Below, piece after piece: positions 1-8,242 of a stretch of 64,000 nt of DNA. A program made the translations under genes and the position numbers. Each line of letters begins with the position of its first letter. Position 1 is the first letter of the stretch. This DNA is from Dietzia aurantiaca (GTDB lineage Bacteria; Actinomycetota; Actinomycetes; Mycobacteriales; Mycobacteriaceae). Below the pieces are notes generated by a model. The model was not told the DNA's origin and did not search any database. It saw only the letters and a list, made by a program, of their open reading frames with translations. Location of the stretch: positions 372,001 through 436,000 of the forward strand of contig NZ_JAIFXZ010000001.1 in the NCBI RefSeq assembly GCF_021033825.1, written 5' to 3'.

Positions 1-6
1 CCGCTC

Positions 7-1167
7 ATGCGTCGCGCCGGCCGCGCGCTGATCGCCACCGCCGCCGCCACCGCGCTGGCGGCCGGCCTCACACCGTCGATCGCGAACGCGCAGGAGGTCG
101 GCACCCTCAGCCCGGAGTCGGTCGCCAACGACGCACTCGGGACGTTCTCCCCCGAGAGCCTGAGTCAGTTGCTGTACTTCGGCAACCTGCCCGGCTCCTC
201 GGGCTCGTCGATGATGGGCATCGCCAACACACTCGGCTTCTCGCCCAACATGTTCGCCGGCCCGCCGCCGCCGTCGCCGCAGCCCAACCCGAACATCACC
301 GAGACGAAGATCGTCGGTGAGCCTGTGGTGGACGGCCGCTACGAGCGGTGGCTCATCGACTCCGGGGACATGAAGCGCGGCATCACGGTCGAGGTCTACC
401 GCGCCGCCAACCCGGGCGCGCCGTTCCTCTACCTGCTCGACGGCGTCGGCTCCGAGCTGCCCAGCGGTTTCATGCAGTGGGGCGCGAAGGAGCAGTTCGC
501 GAACGAGAACGTCAACCTCGTCATCCCGACCGGCGGCCAGGGCTCCATGTGGTCGGACTGGAACCAGCAGGACCCCGTGCTAGGCATCAGCAAGTGGGAG
601 AAGTTCATCACCGGCGACCTGCCGCGGCTGCTCGAGCCGCGCATCAGCACCAACAACAACCGCGCGATCGGCGGCATCTCCATGGGCGCGGGAGCGGCCG
701 TGACCATGGCGACCCGCCATCCGGACCTCTACAAGGGCGTGTTCGGCGTCTCCGGCTGCTACTCCACCGACGCGCTGGGCCAGATCCTGACCCGCTTCAC
801 CGTCGAGAGCCGCGGCGCGACGCTGAACAACATGTGGGGTGAGCCCGGCAACGAGCAGTGGGTCGCCCACGACGCGATGATCAATGCCGAGAAGCTGCGC
901 GGCAAGGCCATCTACATGTCCTCGGGCACCGGTGTGGCGAACCCGGGCGACTGGGCCGCGTACAACAACGACGCCGCCAACTTCGTCGCCGGAATGGCGC
1001 TCGAGCAGGCCACGGGCCAGTGCACCCACGCCGCCGACCGGCGCCTGGCCGACCTGGGCATCCCCGCGGACATCGACCACCTGCCCACCGGCATGCACAA
1101 CTGGTCGTACTACTCCAAGCAGATCCCCGTCGCCTGGAACTCGATCAAGCACTCGGTGGGCGCGTGA
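7..1167 (+). CDS. Secreted mycolyltransferase-like esterase (antigen 85 / alpha-beta hydrolase family)
   Basis: 386 residues. A signal peptide is visible (Arg-rich start, Ala/Leu hydrophobic core, likely cleavage after ANA near residue 28). The nucleophile elbow G-I-S-M-G centres on Ser225, and a C-terminal G-M-H-N-W motif places the catalytic His at 364, as in antigen 85/corynebacterial mycolyltransferases. A Pro-rich linker lies near residues 84-95. Members of this family transfer mycolic acids between trehalose and arabinogalactan in the envelope; transferase rather than plain esterase activity is inferred. The start is only 6 nt from the window edge, so no ribosome-binding site can be judged and an upstream start is possible. 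Confidence 0.75.
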   Translation: MRRAGRALIATAAATALAAGLTPSIANAQEVGTLSPESVANDALGTFSPESLSQLLYFGNLPGSSGSSMMGIANTLGFSPNMFAGPPPPSPQPNPNITETKIVGEPVVDGRYERWLIDSGDMKRGITVEVYRAANPGAPFLYLLDGVGSELPSGFMQWGAKEQFANENVNLVIPTGGQGSMWSDWNQQDPVLGISKWEKFITGDLPRLLEPRISTNNNRAIGGISMGAGAAVTMATRHPDLYKGVFGVSGCYSTDALGQILTRFTVESRGATLNNMWGEPGNEQWVAHDAMINAEKLRGKAIYMSSGTGVANPGDWAAYNNDAANFVAGMALEQATGQCTHAADRRLADLGIPADIDHLPTGMHNWSYYSKQIPVAWNSIKHSVGA

Positions 1168-1223
1168 TCACCGCCCCGGTGCACTGACACCACGGGCCAA
1201 ACGGCCCACCTCGTTCGCCCCTG

Positions 1224-1255
1224 ACGGCGGCCCGCCCTGACCGGCGGGCCGCCGT
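1224..1255 (+). terminator. Strong hairpin after the esterase gene
   Basis: A perfect 13-bp inverted repeat (1224-1236 with 1243-1255) with a 6-nt loop lies 56 nt after the stop. There is no T tract. It ends directly against the -10 box of the next gene. Confidence 0.65.
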
Positions 1256-1261
1256 TAGGCT
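1256..1261 (+). promoter_or_regulatory. -10 box TAGGCT for the AAA ATPase
   Basis: TAGGCT ends 7 nt before the GTG at 1269, the spacing expected for a leaderless transcript. It abuts the upstream terminator hairpin. Confidence 0.5.
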
Positions 1262-1268
1262 TCTATGC

Positions 1269-3632
1269 GTGAACCCGCGCCCGGATCTGGACCTGACCCT
1301 GCGTCTGACGGCCTCGGCCGCCGACGCCCGCCGCGGAATCGTGCGGGCGCACCCGGAGGTGATTCTCGCTCTCGGCATGCGCGAGTGGGACGCCATCGAG
1401 ATCGTCGGCGCGCGCACCACCGGCGCGGTCGTGGCGGCGGCCGCCGCCGGCTCGCCGAGCGGGGTGCTGGTCGTGGACGAGGTCGTGGCCGCGAACTGCG
1501 GACTCGGCGAGGACGCGCGCGTGACCGTGCGGGCCGCGCAGGTCACGGGCGCGCAGAGCATCGAGGTGCAGGGGCTGCCGCCGGCGGGCCGGGGCGTGGC
1601 CGAGCGGGTGCTGCGTTCGGCGTTGCTGGGCAAGGTGGTGCGCGTGGGCGATTCCGTCACGCTGCTCCCCCGCGACCTCGGCCCCGACTTCCCCACCGCC
1701 GACACCACCCGCACCCTGCGCAACTCCATGGGCGCGCAGTGGAGCACCGAGCTGCTCACCGTCACCGCGACCGTCCCGGACGGGGTCGTGTCGGTACAGC
1801 CCACCACCGCGGTGATCGAGGCGGGCGGCCCCGGTGCCGCGCCGGCCGTGGGAGCCCGGCCCGGTTCGACGACGACGACCCCCACCCCGCACTCGTCCAC
1901 CGGCGGTGCGGCGCCAATGAACTCCCGGCCCTCGGGTTCTCCCGGTGGATCGGCTTCCGGCAGTGCGACATCACCCGGGGGCTCCTCCACACCCGGCGGC
2001 GGCTCGGAGGCCATCGCCGCCGTCGCCCGCGAGGACCTCGTGGGCGTCGCGGACCAGGCCGAGGTCCTCGCACAGTGGCTGTCACTCGCCCTGGATCGCG
2101 CCGAGCTGCTGCGCTCGCTCGGCACCTCACCTCACCTCGGGGTGCTGGTTGCGGGCCCGCCCGGGGTGGGCAAGGCGACAATGGTCCGATCGGTCACCGG
2201 CGACCGCCGTCTCGAGGTCATCGACGGCCCGTCCATCGGCGCGATTGACCCCGCCGCGCGTCTGGAGGCGGTCCGTGCCGCCGCCGAGAGGACGCGCGAG
2301 AACGGCGGAGTCCTGCTGGTCACGGACATCGACGCGCTCCTGCCCGCCGACACCGAGCCGGTGTCGACGCTGATCCTGGACCGGCTGCGGTCGGTCGTGG
2401 CACACCCGGGTTCCGTGCTGGTGGCCACCTGTGTCCGGCCCGAGGAGGCCGACGCCCGACTGCGCGAGCCCGAGATCTGCGACCGGGTCCTGGATCTGCC
2501 GCTGCCCGACGCCGCGGACCGCGCGGCGCTGCTCGAGGTGATGCTGCGGGACGTGCCCGCCGGCGAGCTCGACCTGACCGCCGTCGCCGAGCGGACCCCC
2601 GGCTACGTGGCCGGGGACCTGCGCGCCCTCACCCGGGAGGCGGCACTACGCGCGGCCGCCCGCGCCACGGAATCCTCCGCCACGGACCCTGATTCCGCAC
2701 GGCTTGATTCCTCGGACTCCGCAGCCACCGCCCCGGTCGACGCACGGCTGGAGCAGGAGGACCTGATCGGCGCGGTCAGCGTGATCCGTCCGCTGTCCCG
2801 GTCGGGCACCGAGGAGCTGAGCCTGGGCTCGATCACCCTCGAGGACGTGGGCGACATGGAGGAGGTGCGGCAGGCACTCACCGAGACGGTGCTGTGGCCG
2901 CTGCAGCATCGAGAGTCGTTCCAGCGCCTCGGCGTCGAGCCGCCCAAGGGCGTGCTGCTGTACGGGCCTCCGGGCTGCGGTAAAACCTTCGTCGTCCGGG
3001 CACTGGCGGCGAGCGGGCGCCTGACGGTGCAGATGGTCAAGGGCGCCGAGCTCATGGACAAATGGGTGGGCTCGTCGGAGAAGGCGGTGCGCGACCTGTT
3101 CCGCAAGGCCCGCGACTCCGCCCCGTCGCTGGTGTTCCTCGACGAGATCGACGCGCTGGCCCCGCGCCGCGGCCAGACCGGCGACTCCGGGGTCGGCGAC
3201 CGCGTGGTCGCGGCTCTGCTCACCGAGCTCGACGGCGCGGAGCCGCTCGACGACGTGGTGATCCTCGGCGCCACCAACCGCCCCGAGCTCATCGACCCCG
3301 CCCTGCTGCGGCCCGGGCGGCTCGAGCGCCTGGTGTTCGTGCCGCCGCCGGACGCCGAGGCCCGCGCCGACATCCTCCGCGCGGCAGGCCGGGACGTCCC
3401 GCTCGCGGAGGATGTGGACTTGGCCCGGGTGGCCGAGGAGCTCGACGGTTACTCCGCGGCCGACTGCGCCGCACTGCTGCGCGAGTCCGCGCTCACCGCG
3501 ATGCGCCGCGACATCGACGCGGCCGAGGTCACCGCCGAGGACGTGGCCCGCGCACGGGACGCGGTCAAACCCTCACTCGACCCGGATCAGGTCGAGAACC
3601 TGCGGCAGTACGCCGACCGACGGGAGAGCTGA
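1269..3632 (+). CDS. CDC48/p97-like double AAA ATPase (Rv0435c-type)
   Basis: 787 residues from a GTG start, chosen because TAGGCT lies 7 nt upstream. Order: an N-terminal CDC48-type domain (about 1-180), a Ser/Gly/Pro-rich linker (about 200-250), AAA domain D1, then D2. D2 is canonical: GPPGCGKT with Lys572-Thr573, Walker B D625-E626, a GATNRP sensor and RPGR. D1 is degenerate: GPPGVGKA (Lys302 followed by Ala303) and a Walker B reading T-D-I-D (353-355) with no Glu. The family remodels or unfolds protein complexes; the actinobacterial substrate is unknown. D1 probably binds but may not hydrolyse ATP (inference). Confidence 0.85.
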   Translation: MNPRPDLDLTLRLTASAADARRGIVRAHPEVILALGMREWDAIEIVGARTTGAVVAAAAAGSPSGVLVVDEVVAANCGLGEDARVTVRAAQVTGAQSIEVQGLPPAGRGVAERVLRSALLGKVVRVGDSVTLLPRDLGPDFPTADTTRTLRNSMGAQWSTELLTVTATVPDGVVSVQPTTAVIEAGGPGAAPAVGARPGSTTTTPTPHSSTGGAAPMNSRPSGSPGGSASGSATSPGGSSTPGGGSEAIAAVAREDLVGVADQAEVLAQWLSLALDRAELLRSLGTSPHLGVLVAGPPGVGKATMVRSVTGDRRLEVIDGPSIGAIDPAARLEAVRAAAERTRENGGVLLVTDIDALLPADTEPVSTLILDRLRSVVAHPGSVLVATCVRPEEADARLREPEICDRVLDLPLPDAADRAALLEVMLRDVPAGELDLTAVAERTPGYVAGDLRALTREAALRAAARATESSATDPDSARLDSSDSAATAPVDARLEQEDLIGAVSVIRPLSRSGTEELSLGSITLEDVGDMEEVRQALTETVLWPLQHRESFQRLGVEPPKGVLLYGPPGCGKTFVVRALAASGRLTVQMVKGAELMDKWVGSSEKAVRDLFRKARDSAPSLVFLDEIDALAPRRGQTGDSGVGDRVVAALLTELDGAEPLDDVVILGATNRPELIDPALLRPGRLERLVFVPPPDAEARADILRAAGRDVPLAEDVDLARVAEELDGYSAADCAALLRESALTAMRRDIDAAEVTAEDVARARDAVKPSLDPDQVENLRQYADRRES

Positions 3633-3789
3633 CCCTACGGCGCGGCGTCGTGGCGGGGCGGGGCCTATCCGTGAGCCGGGGTCTGGTCGTGAGCTGTGCC
3701 GAGGCTGCGGAGGCGGCTAACGGTCCGAGTGGGGCCCGCCTCGCGACCCATCACCTGGCCTTGCCGTTCCGGCCCGGCCCGGCCGCGGC

Positions 3790-3795
3790 TAGAGT
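3790..3795 (+). promoter_or_regulatory. -10 box TAGAGT for the leader peptide
   Basis: TAGAGT is followed by 7 nt and then the ATG at 3803, so transcription would start at or within 1 nt of the leader peptide start codon. Confidence 0.55.
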
Positions 3796-3802
3796 GCGGG
3801 CC

Positions 3803-3844
3803 ATGCGGAATCTACTCGTAGTAACCGGACGTAACGGGGTCTGA
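3803..3844 (+). CDS. Leu/Val leader peptide (attenuator-type uORF), 13 aa
   Basis: The peptide reads MRNLLVVTGRNGV. Codons 4-7 are CTA CTC GTA GTA: two Leu and two Val in a row, three of them A-ending codons that are rare in DNA this GC-rich. That is the signature of a ribosome-stalling leader for branched-chain amino acids. It sits 76 nt upstream of a gene resembling the LeuA regulatory domain, and strong alternative hairpins overlap it. The initiation context is leaderless. Leader-peptide control of branched-chain amino acid genes is established in bacteria generally; its use here is inferred. Confidence 0.6.
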   Translation: MRNLLVVTGRNGV

Positions 3845-3920
3845 CAGACCGGCATCCCCGTTGCGTGGTTGCTCGTCCTCCGTCGGTCGCCGCACCGACG
3901 TCGAGAGACACGAGAGAACC
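3820..3920 (+). promoter_or_regulatory. Mutually exclusive RNA hairpins between leader peptide and LeuA-like gene
   Basis: Helix A: 3820-3826 pairs with 3867-3873, and 3829-3839 pairs with 3856-3866 (18 pairs, two of them G-U, with a 2-nt bulge). Its 5' arm lies inside the leader ORF just after the Leu codons. Helix B: 3867-3870 pairs with 3917-3920, and 3872-3876 pairs with 3910-3914; it would bury the purine-rich region just before the ATG at 3921. A and B share 3867-3873 and cannot coexist. Hairpin C (3881-3887 with 3894-3900) fits inside B. No U tract is present, so control of translation rather than termination is likelier. Confidence 0.5.
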
Positions 3921-4502
3921 ATGAACGCCTCCGCACACCCGTTCCCCCGGACCACCGAGTTCATCGCCGCACCGACCGGTGCGCGAAATCCCTTCACCGA
4001 GCGATATCGTCGTCGTCTCCCTCGGGGGTTCGCCGACGAGGCGGTCGGCATGGACTGGCGGACGATGGTCGACACCTTCGCCCCCTCCTCCGACCACTTC
4101 CACCTGGCCGACTTCTCCCGCCGCCCGCTGGGGCGCGGGATCACCGCCTACGAGGCGATCCTGGCCACACGGGGCCCGGAGGACGAGCCCGGCCACTTCA
4201 CCACCCGTCGCCTGACCACCTCCTCGTGCGGGGACCTCACGGCGATGTCCGAGATGTTGGGCCGCGTCGGTGCGCGGGTCGAGATCGAGAAGTTCCACCA
4301 GTACGAGGGCAACCATCACGAGGGCACCACCTTCGCAGGCAACGCGTCATGGTGCACCATCCTGCGCGCCACCTGCGGGCGCCGCGAGGCGTGGGCGATG
4401 GGCTTCGGCCAGAGTTCGTCGGAGGCGTCGATCGCGGCTCTGCTCAACGCGGCCACCAGGCTTCACCTGCGCGGACGACCAGCACGAAACGCTGTTCTGT
4501 AA
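3921..4502 (+). CDS. Stand-alone LeuA regulatory-domain-like protein
   Basis: 193 residues from ATG 3921. The C-terminal 60 residues, ending G-F-G-Q-S-S-S-E-A-S-I-A-A-L-L-N-A-A-T-R-L, match the pattern of the C-terminal allosteric/dimerisation domain of 2-isopropylmalate synthase (G-V-G ... A-S-L-K-A-V-V-S-A-V-N-R). The preceding V-E-I-E-K-F-H-Q-Y resembles V-R-V-L-D-Y-H-E-H of that domain. No TIM-barrel catalytic domain is present. A free domain of this kind could modulate LeuA or bind leucine (inference). The upstream Leu/Val leader peptide supports a branched-chain amino acid role. An earlier in-frame ATG at 3861 would lie inside the hairpin region and is less likely. Confidence 0.6.
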   Translation: MNASAHPFPRTTEFIAAPTGARNPFTERYRRRLPRGFADEAVGMDWRTMVDTFAPSSDHFHLADFSRRPLGRGITAYEAILATRGPEDEPGHFTTRRLTTSSCGDLTAMSEMLGRVGARVEIEKFHQYEGNHHEGTTFAGNASWCTILRATCGRREAWAMGFGQSSSEASIAALLNAATRLHLRGRPARNAVL

Positions 4503-4607
4503 AGTAGCCACAGAAACCACGCCCCGGTCGACCACCGGCTACCCGTCCCTGAAAGGCGGGTCCGTCCACATGTCGTCGTCCGATCGACGCAAGGAGAGGA
4601 GCCGCCG

Positions 4608-7600
4608 GTGATCGTGATTCTCGCGGCCCACGCCGTGGCCGCCCTGATCGCGATCCCCTTGGTGTTGCGGCTCGGACGCCGAGCGTTCCCGCTACTGGCC
4701 CTGGTGCCCGCCCTCAGCACGGTGTGGGTGGCGGCCAACCTGGACACTACTCCCACGGAGACCCTCCAATGGGCTCCCGCCATCCATCTCGCCCTCGACC
4801 TGCGGATGGACGCGCTATCAGCGTTGATGGCGCTCATCGCGCTCGGCGTCGGCGCGCTCGTGCTCTTCTACTGCACCTGGTATTTCGATGATTCCGAGCC
4901 CCGCCTGCACCTCTTCGCGGCGGAGATGGTGGCCTTCGCCGGTGTCATGTTCGGCCTCGTGGTGGCCGACAACCTGATCCTGCTCTACATCTTCTGGGAG
5001 ATCACCTCCGTCCTGAGCTTCCTGCTGGTCGGCCACTACGCGGAGCGCGCGTCGTCCCGCCGGGCAGCCGCCCAGGCGCTGCTGGTCACCACGCTCGGTG
5101 GGCTGGCGATGCTCGTCGGCATGATCATCCTGGCCCAGGAGACCGGGTCATACCTGCTCAGCGACATCGTGGCCTCGCCGCCCTCCGGCGCACTCGTGCA
5201 CTGGGCGTTGGGACTGGTGATCGTGGGCGCCACCAGCAAGTCCGCCATCGCGCCGCTGCATTTCTGGCTCCCGGGCGCCATGACCGCACCGACCCCGGTC
5301 AGTGCCTATCTGCACTCCGCGGCGATGGTCAAGGCCGGCGTCTTCCTGGTCGCCGCCATGAGCCCCGGCCTGTCGGGCTCGTCCACGTGGCAGTTGCCGC
5401 TCGTCGGCCTGGGCCTGGTCTCGCTGCTCATGGCGGGTTGGCGGGCGCTCCGCGAGAGCGACCTCAAACTGGTGCTGGCCTTCGGCACCGTCTCCCAGTT
5501 GGGCTTCCTACTGACCCTGGTGGGTATCGGCTCGCGCGACACCATGCTCGCCGGGCTGACGATGCTGCTGGCGCACTCGCTGTTCAAATCGGCGCTGTTC
5601 ATGTCCGTCGGCGTGATCGACAAGACCACCGGGACCCGCGAGATCCGCGAACTGTCCGGGCTCGGCCGCAAGCGCCCCGCCCTCGCGGTGTTCTTCACCC
5701 TCGCCGCCGCGTCGATGGCGGGCCTGCCGCCGTTCCTCGGGTTCGTCGGCAAGGAGGCCGCGTTCGCCACCGTCCTCAGCGAGGGCCGGCTGCACGGTAT
5801 GCCGTCTCTCGTCGTCACCGCCGGCCTCGTGGTGGGCTCCATCCTCACGTTCTCCTACACGGCCCGCCTGGTCATGGGCGCGTTCCGCACCAAGAGGATC
5901 TTCGACGGCAAGGCGAGCCCCGCGGTCGCCGAGTCGCGGCCGGCCGGCGTGTTCTTCCTTTCGGTGCCCGCGGTTCTCGCCACGGCCGGACTGGTGCTCG
6001 GCCTGTGGTCCGCCCCCGTCGAGTCGCTGCTCTCGCGCTTCGTCGACACGGCATTCCCGCCCGGCAGCCCCTGGGCCGCCGGGGAGACCTACCACCTGGG
6101 CCTGTGGCACGGCATCGGCATCCCGCTGGCGTTGACGTTCGTAGTCTACGTGCTGGGCATGATGCTCTACGTCGCCCAGCGGACCGTCGAGCGTCTGAGG
6201 TTCCAGTCTCCCGCCCTCGGTAACGCCGACCGCATCTACGACGCGGTCCTGCGCTTCTTCGACGTGCTCTCCCTGCGCCTGACCGGCTCCACCCAGCGCG
6301 GCTCGCTCCCGCTGACCCTCGGGATCATCCTGTTCACGCTCGTGATGTTCCCGCTGGTCTCGCTCCTCGTCGGCACCCGCGAGGGGCTACAGATGGAACT
6401 GTCGAGCAACCCGGTCGTGCTGATCGTCATGATCCCCATGACGATCGCGGCCATCGCGGCCACCCTGCTGCGCAATCGTCTAGCGGCCGTCATCGCGATG
6501 TCCGTGACCGGCTACGGCGTGGCCGTGGTCTTCGCGTTCCACGGCGCCCCGGACCTGGCGCTGACCCAGGTCCTCGTCGAGACCCTGATGATGGTCGCGT
6601 TCGTGCTGGTCCTGCGCACCATGCCCGCCGAAGTCCCGCTGTCCAACGGTTTCCGGCGCCTGCGCGCCTGGCTCGGCATCGGCGTGGGCCTGCTGGTGAT
6701 CATCGTCGGCGCATACGCCATCAACGCCCGCCAGGACCCGGCCGTGTCCACCGTCTTCGCGGACATCGCCTACCGGATCGGCAACGGCTCCAACGCCGTC
6801 AACGTCACCCTCGTCGACATCCGCGCCTGGGACACCCTGGGTGAGATCACGGTGCTGCTGGTCGCCGCCACCGGCGTGGCCAGCCTCGTCTTCCGCAACC
6901 GGCGCTACGGTTCCGGCCCCCGCATCGCCGACGCCGACAAGACGCTCTCGGGTCGCCGGGGCATGGAGGCCGCCCGCATCGTCATCGAGGCGCCCGGCGC
7001 CTCCCCCGGCCGCTGGCTCGTGGGCGCCACTGTCCGCGACCCACGTGCCCGCTCGCTGGTCCTCGAGGTCACCACCCGGCTCATCTTCCCCACCATGATG
7101 GTGCTGAGCCTGTTCTTCTTCTTCGCCGGACACAACAATCCCGGCGGCGGCTTCGCGGGCGGACTCGTCGCCGGCCTCGCACTGGTGCTGCGCTACCTCG
7201 CGGGCGGCCGATACGAGCTCGGCGAGGCCATCCCGTTCGACGCCGGCCGCATCCTGGGCGCGGGCCTCCTGCTCGCCGCAGGCACCGCGGCGGCCTCGAT
7301 GGCCTTCGGCGCGCCCCCGCTGTCCAGCGCCACGATCGAGTGGACCATGCCGGTGTTCGGCGACGTCAAGTTGGTCACGGCGCTGTTCTTCGACGCCGGC
7401 GTCTACCTCATCGTCGTGGGCCTGGTCCTGGACATCCTCCGCAGTCTCGGTGCCAGACTCGATCTCAACGAGGAGGACCTCGAGGAGCTGCGCGCCATCT
7501 ACGTCGACGCCACTGATTCACCGTCCACCGCAGCCCTGCGCCGGGTCCCCGGGGTGGACTTCCCCGGGCCGCGGTCCGATCTGTCCGTCCGCCGCGCCGA

Positions 7601-7652
7601 GCGCTACGAGGCCGCGGAGAACCAGGGCGTCACGCCGGAGGGGATGCCATGA
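4608..7652 (+). CDS. mrpA: Na+/H+ antiporter subunit A fused to B (MrpA-MrpB)
   Basis: 1014 residues from a GTG preceded by an AAGGAGAG Shine-Dalgarno at 4591 with good spacing. The N-terminal two thirds is a multi-spanning NuoL/MrpA-type channel subunit with conserved K-S-A-I-A-P-L-H-F-W-L-P-G-A-M and H-S-A-A-M-V-K-A-G motifs. Two more membrane blocks follow, ending in the MrpB-type segment F-F-A-G-H-N-N-P-G-G-G-F-A-G-G (about 840-855). The fusion explains why no separate mrpB follows. Mrp complexes exchange cytoplasmic Na+ for protons at the plasma membrane, supporting pH and salt tolerance. First gene of a tightly coupled operon. Confidence 0.95.
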   Translation: MIVILAAHAVAALIAIPLVLRLGRRAFPLLALVPALSTVWVAANLDTTPTETLQWAPAIHLALDLRMDALSALMALIALGVGALVLFYCTWYFDDSEPRLHLFAAEMVAFAGVMFGLVVADNLILLYIFWEITSVLSFLLVGHYAERASSRRAAAQALLVTTLGGLAMLVGMIILAQETGSYLLSDIVASPPSGALVHWALGLVIVGATSKSAIAPLHFWLPGAMTAPTPVSAYLHSAAMVKAGVFLVAAMSPGLSGSSTWQLPLVGLGLVSLLMAGWRALRESDLKLVLAFGTVSQLGFLLTLVGIGSRDTMLAGLTMLLAHSLFKSALFMSVGVIDKTTGTREIRELSGLGRKRPALAVFFTLAAASMAGLPPFLGFVGKEAAFATVLSEGRLHGMPSLVVTAGLVVGSILTFSYTARLVMGAFRTKRIFDGKASPAVAESRPAGVFFLSVPAVLATAGLVLGLWSAPVESLLSRFVDTAFPPGSPWAAGETYHLGLWHGIGIPLALTFVVYVLGMMLYVAQRTVERLRFQSPALGNADRIYDAVLRFFDVLSLRLTGSTQRGSLPLTLGIILFTLVMFPLVSLLVGTREGLQMELSSNPVVLIVMIPMTIAAIAATLLRNRLAAVIAMSVTGYGVAVVFAFHGAPDLALTQVLVETLMMVAFVLVLRTMPAEVPLSNGFRRLRAWLGIGVGLLVIIVGAYAINARQDPAVSTVFADIAYRIGNGSNAVNVTLVDIRAWDTLGEITVLLVAATGVASLVFRNRRYGSGPRIADADKTLSGRRGMEAARIVIEAPGASPGRWLVGATVRDPRARSLVLEVTTRLIFPTMMVLSLFFFFAGHNNPGGGFAGGLVAGLALVLRYLAGGRYELGEAIPFDAGRILGAGLLLAAGTAAASMAFGAPPLSSATIEWTMPVFGDVKLVTALFFDAGVYLIVVGLVLDILRSLGARLDLNEEDLEELRAIYVDATDSPSTAALRRVPGVDFPGPRSDLSVRRAERYEAAENQGVTPEGMP

Positions 7653-8242
7653 CCGCCGACTTCGCACTCCTGCTCCTGGCCGGCATCCTCTGCGCCGCCG
7701 GGGTCTACCTGCTCCTGGAGCGGGCCATCATCAAGATCCTGCTGGGCATCATGATCATGTCCAACGGCGTCAACCTGCTGATCCTCGCCGCCGGCGGCGC
7801 CCCCGGCAACCCGCCGATCCGGGACCGCGGCTGGGGCGACAACACGATGGATTCCGATCCGTTGTCACACGCGATGATCCTCACCGCGATCGTCATCACC
7901 GCCGGCGTCGGCGCGTTCATTCTCGGGCTGGCCTACCGCTCGTACCAGTTCACCACCGTGGACGAGGTCGCGGACGACGCCGAGGACGCGAAGATCGCCA
8001 AGCGGTCGCCCATGGACGCCTCGTCCGCCCCGGACCGCGACGCCTCCGATGACCCGACCACCGGCATGCCCACCGAACTCGGTGAGCACGTCGACTACGA
8101 CGACGAGGACCTCGAGGAGGCCGAAGCCGAATACGAGGCCGAGGCCCGCGCGGAGGCCCAGGCGCGGGCGGAGGCGGACGCCCGGGTGGAAGCACTGCGA
8201 AAGAAGCTCACCAAGGACGACGACGAGGAGGAGAACCGGTAA
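7649..8242 (+). CDS. mrpC: Na+/H+ antiporter subunit C (MrpC) with long charged tail
   Basis: 197 residues, overlapping mrpA by ATGA. Residues 1-110 hold the three membrane segments and the conserved G-I-M-I-M-S-N-G-V-N-L block of NuoK/MrpC proteins. The remaining roughly 85 residues are a hydrophilic tail rich in Glu, Ala, Arg and Asp with an alternating E-A-E-A-R-A pattern, probably helical or coiled-coil. Usual MrpC proteins end near 110-150 residues, so the tail is unusual; its function is unknown. Confidence 0.92.
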   Translation: MTADFALLLLAGILCAAGVYLLLERAIIKILLGIMIMSNGVNLLILAAGGAPGNPPIRDRGWGDNTMDSDPLSHAMILTAIVITAGVGAFILGLAYRSYQFTTVDEVADDAEDAKIAKRSPMDASSAPDRDASDDPTTGMPTELGEHVDYDDEDLEEAEAEYEAEARAEAQARAEADARVEALRKKLTKDDDEEENR

